Source: Salmonella enterica subsp. houtenae serovar Houten (GTDB lineage: Bacteria; Pseudomonadota; Gammaproteobacteria; Enterobacterales; Enterobacteriaceae). Taken from it: DNA of 64,000 nucleotides. The notes below the pieces were generated by a model that was not told where the DNA came from, ran no database searches, and was given only the letters and a program-made list of their open reading frames with translations. The translations under genes and the position numbers were made by a program. Location of the stretch: assembly GCA_900478215.1 (NCBI GenBank), contig LS483478.1:4464001-4528000 (forward strand), given 5' to 3'. Below are positions 20,117-28,496 of this stretch, piece after piece (position 1 is the first letter of the stretch; every line of letters begins with the position of its first letter).

Positions 20117-20896
20117 TTACTCTTCAGTGTGCTCGGCCTTTTCGGTCTCGGCCTCGTTATCTTCGTCGCGCGTCCGTCGCTTACCGACATAAAAGCGTGA
20201 ACAGAAAACGCCGATTTCAAACAGGCAGTACATCGGTATCGCCAGCAACGTTTGCGAGAAAACATCCGGCGGCGTAAGCAGCATTCCCACTATGAATGCC
20301 CCGACCAAGATATAAGGCCGTTTTTTACGCAAATCTTCTGGCGTGGTGATACCCATCCAGCACAGCAACACAATCGCCACCGGCACTTCAAAGGCTACGC
20401 CAAAGGCCATAAATAGCGCCATGACAAAGCTAAGATAGCTGGCGATATCTGTCGAAACCTGTACCCCTTCCGGCGCCGTATGCGTCAGGAAACCAAAGGC
20501 CAAAGGGAATACGACAAAATAGGCGAAGGCCATACCAATGTAGAAAAGCAGCGAGCTGGATACCAGCAGCGGTACGACCAGACGACGCTCATGTTTATAC
20601 AGCGCCGGGGCGATAAAGGCCCAAACCTGGTACAAAATGACAGGCGCGGATAAGATCAAAGACACCATGAAAGTGAGTTTGATAGGCGTAAAAAACGGCG
20701 ACGCCACATCCGTCGCAATCATTGTCGCCCCTTGCGGCATCTGTTTAATCAGCGGTGCGGCGACTAAATGATAAATATCATTGGCGAAATAAACTAACGC
20801 CAGAAAAATCAGAAGTACTGCGACGATGCAGTTTAGCAGGCGCTTACGCAACTCGATCAGATGCGTGATAAGCGGTTGAGTATCTTCTACAGCCAT
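20117..20896 (-). CDS. tatC: Sec-independent (Tat) protein translocase subunit TatC
   Basis: TatC, together with TatB, is the inner-membrane receptor that binds the twin-arginine signal peptide of folded substrates. The 259-residue protein has six hydrophobic segments, the conserved N-terminal HLIELRKRLL stretch (about 11-20), the periplasmic loop glutamate region, and the FAYFVVFPLAFGF segment. A charged C-terminal tail (EDNEAETEKAEHTEE) is cytoplasmic. It begins 2 bp after tatB in the tatABC(D) operon. Confidence 0.97.
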   Translation of the reverse strand: MAVEDTQPLITHLIELRKRLLNCIVAVLLIFLALVYFANDIYHLVAAPLIKQMPQGATMIATDVASPFFTPIKLTFMVSLILSAPVILYQVWAFIAPALYKHERRLVVPLLVSSSLLFYIGMAFAYFVVFPLAFGFLTHTAPEGVQVSTDIASYLSFVMALFMAFGVAFEVPVAIVLLCWMGITTPEDLRKKRPYILVGAFIVGMLLTPPDVFSQTLLAIPMYCLFEIGVFCSRFYVGKRRTRDEDNEAETEKAEHTEE

Positions 20897-20898
20897 GT

Positions 20899-21447
20899 TT
20901 ACGGTTTATCACTCGACGAGGGGGAAGATTCGACAACAGGCGCAGCGGATTTCTTCTCGGCGTCTATCGTAGCTACGGAAGCGGTTTCCGTCGACTCAGG
21001 CACGTTAGCTTTAACGGGCTCCGGCTTTTGTTCCGGCGCGCTCGCCTGTGTTTCAGCGGCGGCAGGGGTGACGCCCTCATGCTGCGTTTCGCTCCCTTTT
21101 ACCACCGGATTATGGATGGTATGCGCTTCATCGCTCGCTTGTTCGGGATCGTTAGCGCTGTAGGTGCGTTTCATCGACTCTGCGGCCTGACGCAGTTCAT
21201 CCATAGATGCTTTCAGTTCGGGAGTCAGATTTTCCAGACTCGCCTTTTCGACTTTTTTCAGACTGTCCTGGAACTCCTGAAGTTTCAGTTCCTGAGTCAG
21301 TTCATTCTGAACCGTTGTCGCAAGGGACCGCAACGCGCGAATCCAGCCCGCTACCGTTTTTACCGCTACTGGCAATCGTTGCGGCCCCAACACAATGAGG
21401 CCGATAACGAACACTAACAGCAGTTCGCTAAAACCGATATCAAACAC
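20899..21447 (-). CDS. tatB: Sec-independent (Tat) protein translocase subunit TatB
   Basis: TatB forms the signal-peptide receptor complex with TatC. The 182-residue protein begins MFDIGFSELLLVFVIGLIVLG, a single N-terminal membrane segment, followed by GPQRLPVAVKTVAGWIRALR (amphipathic helix) and a long, proline- and glutamate-rich tail. It is slightly longer than the E. coli protein (171 residues, from memory), the extra length being in the low-complexity tail. It starts 3 bp after tatA. Confidence 0.96.
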   Translation of the reverse strand: MFDIGFSELLLVFVIGLIVLGPQRLPVAVKTVAGWIRALRSLATTVQNELTQELKLQEFQDSLKKVEKASLENLTPELKASMDELRQAAESMKRTYSANDPEQASDEAHTIHNPVVKGSETQHEGVTPAAAETQASAPEQKPEPVKANVPESTETASVATIDAEKKSAAPVVESSPSSSDKP

Positions 21448-21450
21448 GGA

Positions 21451-21705
21451 TTATACCTGCTCTTTATCTTGGCTTTTAGCGTCTTCCTTTTTCGCTTCGC
21501 CTTGCTTATCCGCGATAGATTTAGCGGTAAAATCAGCGTCCTGACTGGTTTTATCCTGTTTGGCATCATCATCGCTCATGGCCTTTTTAAAGCCTTTGAT
21601 AGACGCGCCAAGATCGGAACCGATGGAACCGAGTTTTTTGGTGCCGAACAGCAGTACGACGATGACGGCAACAATCAACAACTGCCAAATACTGATACCA
21701 CCCAT
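21451..21705 (-). CDS. tatA: Sec-independent (Tat) protein translocase subunit TatA
   Basis: TatA oligomerises on demand to let folded proteins cross the inner membrane. The 84-residue product has an N-terminal membrane segment (about 5-20, ISIWQLLIVAVIVVLLFG), the FGTKKLGSIGSDLGASIKGFKKAM amphipathic helix (about 20-43) and a polar, lysine/aspartate-rich tail. It is the first gene of the operon; about 205 bp separate it from ubiB, enough for a promoter of its own. Confidence 0.96.
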   Translation of the reverse strand: MGGISIWQLLIVAVIVVLLFGTKKLGSIGSDLGASIKGFKKAMSDDDAKQDKTSQDADFTAKSIADKQGEAKKEDAKSQDKEQV

Positions 21706-21910
21706 ACATGTTCCTCTGTGATAGATGATGAATTATTAGGGCCGCATTATACACATTATCCTTCGCGCTGCCTCTTTGTTAGCCGCTTTCGCCCACCCTA
21801 TTCACATACTTTTACATACGACCGGGACGACATTGACTTGCGGCCTGAGTACTGCCTCGAGTGATAATATGTACCTGCGTGACACACCGGCGTTGAGCGA
21901 TAAAAAAATC

Positions 21911-23551
21911 TCAACGAGTTTTACGCCAGCCAACCAGCCAGACAATTACGCCGCCGACCATGAGCCAGCCAGGCATCAATCCCCATTCAGGGCGGTTGAC
22001 GAGTAAGAATGACCCGCTCAGTAACAGCGTTGCGCCAATTCCCAATAAGTAACGAGACTGACTTTGGCGCACATGGTTTACCTGTAACTCGCGCGCAATC
22101 TTATCAACACTGTGCTGTAAATATTTGCCCTGGCGCAAACTGTCGTACACCAGTTCAGGTATTTCTGGCATTTTTTCGACCCAGAACGGCGCTTTTTCTT
22201 TAAGAGCCCGCGTGAGAGCCGGGATACCCACCTGATCTTTGATCCAGGATTCAAGAAACGGCTTCGCCGTTTTCCACAAATCAAGCTGAGGATAAAGTTG
22301 CCGCCCAACCCCTTCAACATACAATAATGTTTTCTGCAACAACACCAGTTGCGGCTGGACTTCCATATTAAATCGACGTGCTGTATTGAAAAGGTTTAAC
22401 AACACATGACCAAACGAGATTTCCGCGAGCGGCTTTTCAAAGATAGGTTCACAGACGGTGCGGATGGCAAACTCAAAGTCTTCAACGTTAGTATCTGGCG
22501 GAACCCAGCCTGAATCGACATGCAGCTCCGCCACCTTTCGGTAATCGCGATTAAAGAACGCGATAAAGTTTTCTGCCAGGTAGCGCTTATCTTCTTTGTT
22601 TAGCGACCCGACGATACCGCAATCAATGCCGATATATTGCGGATTTTCAGGGTGTTCATAGCTGACAAAAATATTTCCCGGATGCATGTCCGCATGGAAA
22701 AAGCTGTCGCGGAAAACCTGGGTGAAGAAAACTTTGACCCCGCGTTCCGCCAGCAGTTTCATGTTGGTGCCGTTCTTTTCGAGCGCCGCCACATCCGAAA
22801 CCGGAATGCCGTATATCCGCTCCATCACCATCATGTTCTGGCTGCAGTAATCGGAGTACACCTCCGGGATATACAGCATGGGACTATTTTCAAAATTGCG
22901 GCGTAGCTGAATCGCGTTGGCCGACTCCCGCAGTAGATTCAGCTCATCGATCAGGGTTTTCTCATACTCACGCACCACTTCCGTCGGGCGCAGACGACGC
23001 CCATCCGGCAACAGGCGTGGCACCCAGCGGGCAAGGCGATAAATCAGTTTCAGGTCTGCCTGAATTACCGGCAAAATATCCGGACGAATGACTTTAATAA
23101 CCACATCTTTACCGTTTGATTTCAATCGCGCGGTATGTACCTGGGCGATTGACGCCGACGCTAAAGGCTGGATATCAAAGTCGTCAAACCAGGCTTCGAC
23201 AGGTAACCCCCCCATCGCTTCTTCAATCTGGGCTTTCGCCAGCCGACCATCGAACGGCGCGACTTTATCCTGGAGCAAAGCGAGCTGATCGGCGATTTGC
23301 GGCGGGAACAGGTCGCGGCGCGTGGAGAGCATCTGACCAAATTTGATCCAGACCGGCCCCAGCTCTTGCAACGCCAGTCTTAATCGTTCGCCCAGCAATT
23401 TATCTTTGTGCCGGTTTGGCATCCAGAACAGCGAATAGCGCCATAACCGGAGTGGCAGCGTTAGACGCATTCGGGGAATGAGTTCATCAAGGCCGTAGCT
23501 TAAAAACGTGCGGATGATGAAATATAGGCGCCGTACTTCACCTGGCGTCAT
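21911..23551 (-). CDS. ubiB: Ubiquinone biosynthesis protein UbiB (atypical kinase/ATPase)
   Basis: UbiB is an ABC1/ADCK-family protein needed for ubiquinone synthesis; it is thought to use ATPase activity to extract or deliver lipid intermediates to the Ubi complex. The 546-residue protein has the family KxGQ motif in KFGQMLSTRRDLFPP (about 70-84), HADMHPGN in the catalytic loop (about 286-293), DCGIVG after it, and two C-terminal hydrophobic helices (about 499-540) for membrane anchoring. Its ATG overlaps the ubiJ stop by 4 bp (ATGA) in the ubiE-ubiJ-ubiB operon. Confidence 0.97.
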   Translation of the reverse strand: MTPGEVRRLYFIIRTFLSYGLDELIPRMRLTLPLRLWRYSLFWMPNRHKDKLLGERLRLALQELGPVWIKFGQMLSTRRDLFPPQIADQLALLQDKVAPFDGRLAKAQIEEAMGGLPVEAWFDDFDIQPLASASIAQVHTARLKSNGKDVVIKVIRPDILPVIQADLKLIYRLARWVPRLLPDGRRLRPTEVVREYEKTLIDELNLLRESANAIQLRRNFENSPMLYIPEVYSDYCSQNMMVMERIYGIPVSDVAALEKNGTNMKLLAERGVKVFFTQVFRDSFFHADMHPGNIFVSYEHPENPQYIGIDCGIVGSLNKEDKRYLAENFIAFFNRDYRKVAELHVDSGWVPPDTNVEDFEFAIRTVCEPIFEKPLAEISFGHVLLNLFNTARRFNMEVQPQLVLLQKTLLYVEGVGRQLYPQLDLWKTAKPFLESWIKDQVGIPALTRALKEKAPFWVEKMPEIPELVYDSLRQGKYLQHSVDKIARELQVNHVRQSQSRYLLGIGATLLLSGSFLLVNRPEWGLMPGWLMVGGVIVWLVGWRKTR

Positions 23552-24153
23552 TTGGCCTCCAGTTTTTCCAGCCGTGTGGTCAAAGCATCTACGGCGCGCT
23601 CAACAGCCGCGGTTTCTTCTGCAAACCATGCGACTTCCAGCGGGCCCGGCGCCATACGCCACTCTTCAGTGATCGCTTCAGCGGCATAACGCTGCTGGCG
23701 TTGAAACCCGTGGCGCAGGAATTTGGCCCCGCCACGCACGACCTTACCGACACTTTCCGCCGCAATATCGCCAGTGTATGGCGCCAACAACTCCGCAGGA
23801 TCGAATTCGGCGAGATCGGCGAGCGCCACAAAATTTTGCACGACCTGAATATCGCCCTGCACTTCCAGTTCGCCGCTGCGAATAAGCGCGGCCAACTGCT
23901 GACGATCGTGTAGTTTTGGCAAAACGCCAGCTTGTGTGATTACCGTACAGTCCGCTTCGCCTTCCCATGCCCCCAGCACATCAACCTGACGTTCGCTGAA
24001 TACCAGGACTAATGGCGTCGAAAATCCCTTTAGCTCCACACGCAGTACTTTTCCCTGTAAGCGCGTTCTGGCTGATTTCAGCGCTGGCGAACGATACAGA
24101 AACGTATTGAGGAGACCTTCAATTCCTGCGGTCACTAAGGGCTTAAAAGGCAT
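23548..24153 (-). CDS. ubiJ: Ubiquinone biosynthesis accessory factor UbiJ
   Basis: UbiJ (formerly YigP) has an SCP2-like sterol-binding domain and acts with UbiK as a lipid-binding component of the soluble Ubi complex. The 201-residue protein shows the SCP2-type N-terminal half (PALKSARTRLQGKVLRVELKG...) and a C-terminal helical stretch ending in a predicted coiled coil (about 175-201). In E. coli the 3' half of this gene also yields the small RNA EsrE; the DNA is well conserved here, but I cannot confirm that transcript. It lies 9 bp after ubiE and overlaps ubiB by 4 bp. Confidence 0.95.
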   Translation of the reverse strand: MPFKPLVTAGIEGLLNTFLYRSPALKSARTRLQGKVLRVELKGFSTPLVLVFSERQVDVLGAWEGEADCTVITQAGVLPKLHDRQQLAALIRSGELEVQGDIQVVQNFVALADLAEFDPAELLAPYTGDIAAESVGKVVRGGAKFLRHGFQRQQRYAAEAITEEWRMAPGPLEVAWFAEETAAVERAVDALTTRLEKLEAK

Positions 24154-24162
24154 TCCACCCTC

Positions 24163-24918
24163 CTAGAATTTATAACCACGGTGCAATGCCACAACGCCCG
24201 CCGTCAGATTGTAATAATCCACGCTCTCAAATCCGGCGTCCTGCATCATGGCTTTTAAGGTATCCTGATCGGGATGCATACGGATGGATTCCGCGAGATA
24301 CCGATAGCTATCCGCATCGTTCGCGACCATCGAGCCAATACGCGGTAAAATATGGAAAGAATAGGCGTCATACGCTTTACTCAGCGGCTCGATGATAGGC
24401 TTGGAAAATTCAAGCACCAGTAAACGTCCGCCGGGTTTCAACACACGAAACATTGACCGCAGCGCTTTTTCTTTTTCCGTTACATTGCGCAAACCAAACG
24501 AAATGGTAATGCAATCAAACGTATTGTCAGGGAAAGGCAGAGCTTCGGCATTCGCCTGCACATACTCTACGTTGCCGATCACGCCGATATTACGCAGCTT
24601 CTCACGCCCCATTTTGAGCATAGAATCGTTAATATCCGCCAGGATAACTTTGCCAGTTTCCCCGACCATACGTGAAAATTTCGCGGTAAGATCGCCCGTA
24701 CCGCCCGCTAAATCGAGAACGGTTTGTCCACGACGCACGCCACTGCAATCAATGGTGAAGCGCTTCCACAAACGATGAATGCCAAATGACATTAAGTCAT
24801 TCATCACATCGTACTTTGACGCCACAGAATGAAAAACGTGGGCCACCATGTCAGCTTTCTGCTCTTTAGCGACGGTCTGAAAGCCAAAGTGCGTCGTTTC
24901 TTGTGAATCTTCCACCAT
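24163..24918 (-). CDS. ubiE: Ubiquinone/menaquinone C-methyltransferase UbiE
   Basis: UbiE methylates both 2-octaprenyl-6-methoxy-benzoquinol and demethylmenaquinol using S-adenosylmethionine, so it serves aerobic and anaerobic respiration. The 251-residue class I methyltransferase has motif I VLDLAGGTGDLT (about 68-79), LADINDSML, the family signatures YDVMNDLMSFGIHRLWK near the N-terminus and a conserved SFGLRNVTEKEKAL. It is the first gene of ubiE-ubiJ-ubiB and lies 95 bp after rmuC. Confidence 0.97.
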   Translation of the reverse strand: MVEDSQETTHFGFQTVAKEQKADMVAHVFHSVASKYDVMNDLMSFGIHRLWKRFTIDCSGVRRGQTVLDLAGGTGDLTAKFSRMVGETGKVILADINDSMLKMGREKLRNIGVIGNVEYVQANAEALPFPDNTFDCITISFGLRNVTEKEKALRSMFRVLKPGGRLLVLEFSKPIIEPLSKAYDAYSFHILPRIGSMVANDADSYRYLAESIRMHPDQDTLKAMMQDAGFESVDYYNLTAGVVALHRGYKF

Positions 24919-25013
24919 CTCAGTGCCTGCTTATCGATAAAAATGTTCAAGAAGTGTAACAGATTGGGCCAATTTGCCCTACTCTGCGCCAGGACTAAAC
25001 TACTCCGTATGGG

Positions 25014-26444
25014 TTAACTTAACTGCTGCTTCACCCGTTCATCATTGGGATAATGTTCGTCCTGCCGCCCTTCAGGGATCGATCGTAAACGATATTCTTC
25101 ATCTTGCGTAACGGCCTGTTCCGCTAAATCCGGATTAATCTCGCGTTTGATTTCCACGCCTAGCCCCCGAAAGGCCTCCGCCTGCGCCAAAACGTTGCCA
25201 CGCCCCGACGCCAGTTTTTTCATCGCCTGGCGGTAGTTATCCTGGGCTTTATCCAGACTCTGGCCGATCGCTGACATATCATCAACGAACAGCCGCATTT
25301 TATCGTAGAGCTTACTGGCTCTGTCCGCGATGTGCTGCGCATTGCGGCTCTGGTGTTCATAGCGCCACAGGTTGGCGATCGTCCGTAATGCCACCAGCAG
25401 CGTCGTAGGGCTTACCAGCATAATATTATTTTTCAACGCCTCGGTTATCAGTTCGGGCTGTTTATCTAACGCCAGCAGGAAAGCGGGTTCTACGGGGATA
25501 AACATCAAAACATAATCCAGCGAGCGGAGGCCGGGAAGCTGCTGGTAGTCTTTACGCCCCAGTAAGCGAATATGATTGCGCACCGAGGAGATGTGCTCTT
25601 GTAAAGCGGCCTCACGGGTATAGTCATCTTCAGCGTTAAAGTAACGCTCATAGGCGACTAACGTCATTTTAGCGTCGATGACGACATCTTTGCCCTGCGG
25701 CAAGCGGACGATGACATCCGGCTGCATCCGCGAGCGCGCATCGCTCTCAATACTGACCTGGGTTTCGTATTCGTAGCCTTTACGCAGTCCGGATGCCTCC
25801 AGCACCCGCGCCAGCACAACTTCGCCCCAGTTTCCCTGCGCCTTATTGTCCCCTTTCAGGGCGCGCGTCAGGTTGATCGCTTCCTGCGCCATCTGCGCGT
25901 TAAGCTGTTGCAAATTACGAATTTCGTGCGCCAGCGTATGCCGCTCCTGCGCTTCTTTGCCAAAGCTCTCCTGAACCTGGCGGCGAAAACCGTCCAGTTG
26001 CTCACGCAGCGGCGTTAGCAGGCTATTCAGGCTTTGTCGGTTTTGTTCGTCTACGCGACGATTACTGTGTTCAAAGATACGGTTCGCCAGATTTTCAAAC
26101 TGCTCGCTTAAACGCTGTTCGCTGTTGATCATCTGACGGATTTTGTCTTCCGCATGTTGCTGAGTCGCTTCCAGACGGGTCGTGACTTCACGCAGATCAG
26201 CTTCCAGAGAGGTATTAATACTTTGCAGGCTACGCAGTTCGTTATTAAGTAACTCGCATTCGCTGCGCCAGTGCGCTTCTTGCGCTAATTGCTGCCGGGC
26301 CGCGCTCAGTTCGATATCCAGCTCACGCCGTTCTTCGATAAGATCGGCGCGGATTTGATCGGCGTGCGCTTTCGTCGCCAGCCAGCCAATAACCGCCCCA
26401 GCCGCCAGCGCCACGACGGCACTTATCATAAGAGTAATATCCAC
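25014..26444 (-). CDS. rmuC: DNA recombination protein RmuC homologue
   Basis: RmuC limits inversions at short inverted repeats and has been linked to restriction of foreign DNA; its C-terminal domain belongs to the PD-(D/E)XK nuclease-like RmuC family. The 476-residue protein has an N-terminal membrane segment (about 3-23), a long coiled coil (about 25-180) and the RmuC domain from about 190 (GNWGEVVLARVLEASGLRKGYEYETQ ... DVIVRLPQGKDVVIDAKMTLVAYERY). It stands alone between udp and ubiE, same strand. Confidence 0.94.
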   Translation of the reverse strand: MDITLMISAVVALAAGAVIGWLATKAHADQIRADLIEERRELDIELSAARQQLAQEAHWRSECELLNNELRSLQSINTSLEADLREVTTRLEATQQHAEDKIRQMINSEQRLSEQFENLANRIFEHSNRRVDEQNRQSLNSLLTPLREQLDGFRRQVQESFGKEAQERHTLAHEIRNLQQLNAQMAQEAINLTRALKGDNKAQGNWGEVVLARVLEASGLRKGYEYETQVSIESDARSRMQPDVIVRLPQGKDVVIDAKMTLVAYERYFNAEDDYTREAALQEHISSVRNHIRLLGRKDYQQLPGLRSLDYVLMFIPVEPAFLLALDKQPELITEALKNNIMLVSPTTLLVALRTIANLWRYEHQSRNAQHIADRASKLYDKMRLFVDDMSAIGQSLDKAQDNYRQAMKKLASGRGNVLAQAEAFRGLGVEIKREINPDLAEQAVTQDEEYRLRSIPEGRQDEHYPNDERVKQQLS

Positions 26445-26537
26445 AACACCTCTCCTGGAACCACACTGTCCTGCACAAAATAGAATTGTGCTGTATAAAC
26501 GTCCAGTTTAAAAGGAATTTCCTGCGAGGCGCCACGC

Positions 26538-26569
26538 AAAAAGAAAAGGCCGAACGCGTCGGCCTTTGC
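26538..26569 (-). terminator. Rho-independent terminator of udp
   Basis: On the minus strand a 9-bp stem AAAGGCCGA / TCGGCCTTT is followed by TCTTTTT. It lies 15 bp after the udp stop codon. Confidence 0.9.
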
Positions 26570-26583
26570 AAAAGAGAGGAGAA

Positions 26584-27345
26584 TTACAGCAGACGACGGG
26601 CCGCTTCCACTACGATTTTCACCGCATGGCTTTCAGTTTGTTTCATCGTTTCCGCATTCGGAATCTCTTGTTGGGTACGGTTGACGATAACGCCCGCCAC
26701 CATACCTGCGCGTAAACCCTGGCTTGCGCACATGGTTAACAGCGTAGCGGATTCCATTTCGTAGTTCATCACGCCCATCGCCTGCCACTCTTCCATAGAA
26801 CCTTTGAAGCGACGAACAACGCGACCAGAATAGGTGTCGTAACGTTCCTGACCTGGATAAAAAGTGTCGGAAGAGGCGGTTACGCCAACGTGAGTCGTGG
26901 CGCCAATCGATTTCGCGGCTTCAACCAGCGCAGTGGTGCAGGCAAAGTCGGCAACCGCCGGGAATTCCATCGGCGCAAAATGCAGGCTCGCCCCATCCAG
27001 ACGTACGGATGCGGTCGTTACCAGAACGTCGCCGACGTTGATGTGCGGTTGAATCGCCCCCGTGGTGCCGATACGCAAGAAGGTACGAACACCCAGTTGC
27101 GCCAGTTCTTCCACAGCAATAGAGGTAGACGGACCGCCGATACCGGTAGAGCAAACAATAACTGCTTTGCCATCCAGCTCAGCGCGCCAGGAGGTGAATT
27201 CGCGGTGAGATGCCAGCTTAACCGGCTTATCCATCAGCGCGGCGATCTTTTCCACACGCTCAGGATCGCCAGGGACGATGGCGAGCTGGGCCCCTTGTAA
27301 ATCGTTTTTGGTGAGGCCGAGATGAAAAACATCAGACCTGGACAT
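26584..27345 (-). CDS. udp: Uridine phosphorylase Udp
   Basis: Udp reversibly cleaves uridine with phosphate to uracil and ribose-1-phosphate in pyrimidine salvage. The 253-residue protein matches the family length and shows VPGDPERV (phosphate-binding loop, about 24-31), STGIGGPSTSIAVEEL, the RIGTTGAIQ segment and the EMESATLLTMCA stretch that binds ribose and base. A terminator follows. The upstream region carries two CRP-type sites, as in the CytR/cAMP-CRP-controlled E. coli udp promoter. Confidence 0.98.
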   Translation of the reverse strand: MSRSDVFHLGLTKNDLQGAQLAIVPGDPERVEKIAALMDKPVKLASHREFTSWRAELDGKAVIVCSTGIGGPSTSIAVEELAQLGVRTFLRIGTTGAIQPHINVGDVLVTTASVRLDGASLHFAPMEFPAVADFACTTALVEAAKSIGATTHVGVTASSDTFYPGQERYDTYSGRVVRRFKGSMEEWQAMGVMNYEMESATLLTMCASQGLRAGMVAGVIVNRTQQEIPNAETMKQTESHAVKIVVEAARRLL

Positions 27346-27418
27346 AGAAAACTCCTCTGTGAATCGGGTTTGTCAGAAGAAGCAAAAAGACACTTTACCT
27401 AAGGCATAAAGATATTTT

Positions 27419-27434
27419 CGTGACAACCATCACT
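27419..27434 (-). promoter_or_regulatory. CRP site 1 (promoter-proximal) of udp
   Basis: CGTGACAACCATCACT fits TGTGA-N6-TCACA with two mismatches at the outer positions. It is placed where the class II (about -41.5) CRP site of E. coli udp lies. Confidence 0.75.
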
Positions 27435-27470
27435 GTGGCGTAAAACAATTGCACTCGATTACCATTAAAA

Positions 27471-27486
27471 AGTGATGTACATCACA
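27471..27486 (-). promoter_or_regulatory. CRP site 2 (upstream) of udp
   Basis: AGTGATGTACATCACA is an almost perfect CRP palindrome. Its centre is 52 bp from that of the proximal site, the spacing of the tandem CRP sites between which CytR binds in E. coli udp. It could also affect the divergent dlhH. Confidence 0.82.
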
Positions 27487-27604
27487 ATAAATAATCAATA
27501 TCGCCAGGCGTTGCACAAAAGATAGCCGCTTTAAGGCAATGTAGTTTGTTACACACTGTCTATAGTTAAGATTGCGCTATTTTTTTAAGGGTACGGAGAA
27601 TACC

Positions 27605-28417
27605 ATGACAACGACACATCCATCCGGCTTTGCACCTGCAGCCTCCCCGCTTGCCCCTACGATGATTCATACGCCTGATGGGGCCATTAACGCGGGGATA
27701 ACGTCAATTCCCTCTCAGGGCGACGATATGCCAGCCTATTACGCCAGACCAAAAGCGAGCGACGGCGCGCTGCCGGTGGTTATTGTGGTGCAGGAAATTT
27801 TTGGCGTACATGAACACATTCGCGATATTTGCCGACGCCTGGCGCTGGAAGGCTATCTCGCCATCGCGCCGGAACTCTATTTCCGCGAAGGCGACCCCAA
27901 TGATTTCGCCGATATACCCACATTATTGAGCGGGCTGGTGGCTAAAGTACCGGATTCGCAGGTCCTTGCCGACCTGGATCACGTCGCCAGTTGGGCTTCG
28001 CGCAACGGCGGGGATGCGCATCGGCTGATGATCACCGGTTTTTGTTGGGGAGGCCGGATTACCTGGCTGTACGCCGCGCACAACCCACAGTTAAAAGCGG
28101 CGGTAGCGTGGTACGGCAAGCTGGTGGGCGACACGTCGCTCAACTCGCCGAAGCATCCCGTTGACATTGCCACCGATCTTAACGCGCCGGTACTGGGTTT
28201 ATACGGCGGGCAGGATACCAGTATTCCACAGGAAAGCGTGGAAACCATGCGTCAGGCGCTACGCGCCGCTAATGCGAAGGCGGAAATCGTGGTCTATTCC
28301 GATGCAGGGCACGCGTTTAATGCCGATTATCGTCCGGGTTACCACGAAGCCTCAGCGAAAGACGGCTGGCAAAGAATGCTGGAATGGTTCGCGCAGTACG
28401 GTGGGAAAAAAGGCTAA
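27605..28417 (+). CDS. ysgA: Dienelactone hydrolase family protein (DlhH/YsgA)
   Basis: This alpha/beta-hydrolase of the dienelactone hydrolase family has no proven substrate in enterics. From the ATG at 27605 (MTTTHPSGFAPAASPL) it is 270 residues, close to E. coli YsgA (271); the frame is open upstream but the leading segment is not conserved with YsgA. The nucleophile elbow is GFCWGGR (cysteine, near 146), the acid lies in YGGQDTSIP and the histidine in DAGHAFNADYRP (near 236). It is divergent from udp. Confidence 0.92.
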   Translation: MTTTHPSGFAPAASPLAPTMIHTPDGAINAGITSIPSQGDDMPAYYARPKASDGALPVVIVVQEIFGVHEHIRDICRRLALEGYLAIAPELYFREGDPNDFADIPTLLSGLVAKVPDSQVLADLDHVASWASRNGGDAHRLMITGFCWGGRITWLYAAHNPQLKAAVAWYGKLVGDTSLNSPKHPVDIATDLNAPVLGLYGGQDTSIPQESVETMRQALRAANAKAEIVVYSDAGHAFNADYRPGYHEASAKDGWQRMLEWFAQYGGKKG

Positions 28418-28436
28418 CAACAGCGCATTACGATGT

Positions 28437-28477
28437 TTGTTGGGCCTACGATGCCGGAGTCGGTGTAGGCTCAACAA
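28437..28477. terminator. Inverted repeat between ysgA and the radical-SAM gene
   Basis: TTGTTGGGCCTAC and GTAGGCTCAACAA form an imperfect hairpin (12 of 13 positions pair) between two converging genes. It may serve as a bidirectional terminator or REP-like element; there is no convincing T-run. Confidence 0.5.
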
Positions 28478-28496
28478 AGCGTCATAGCTACGTTAG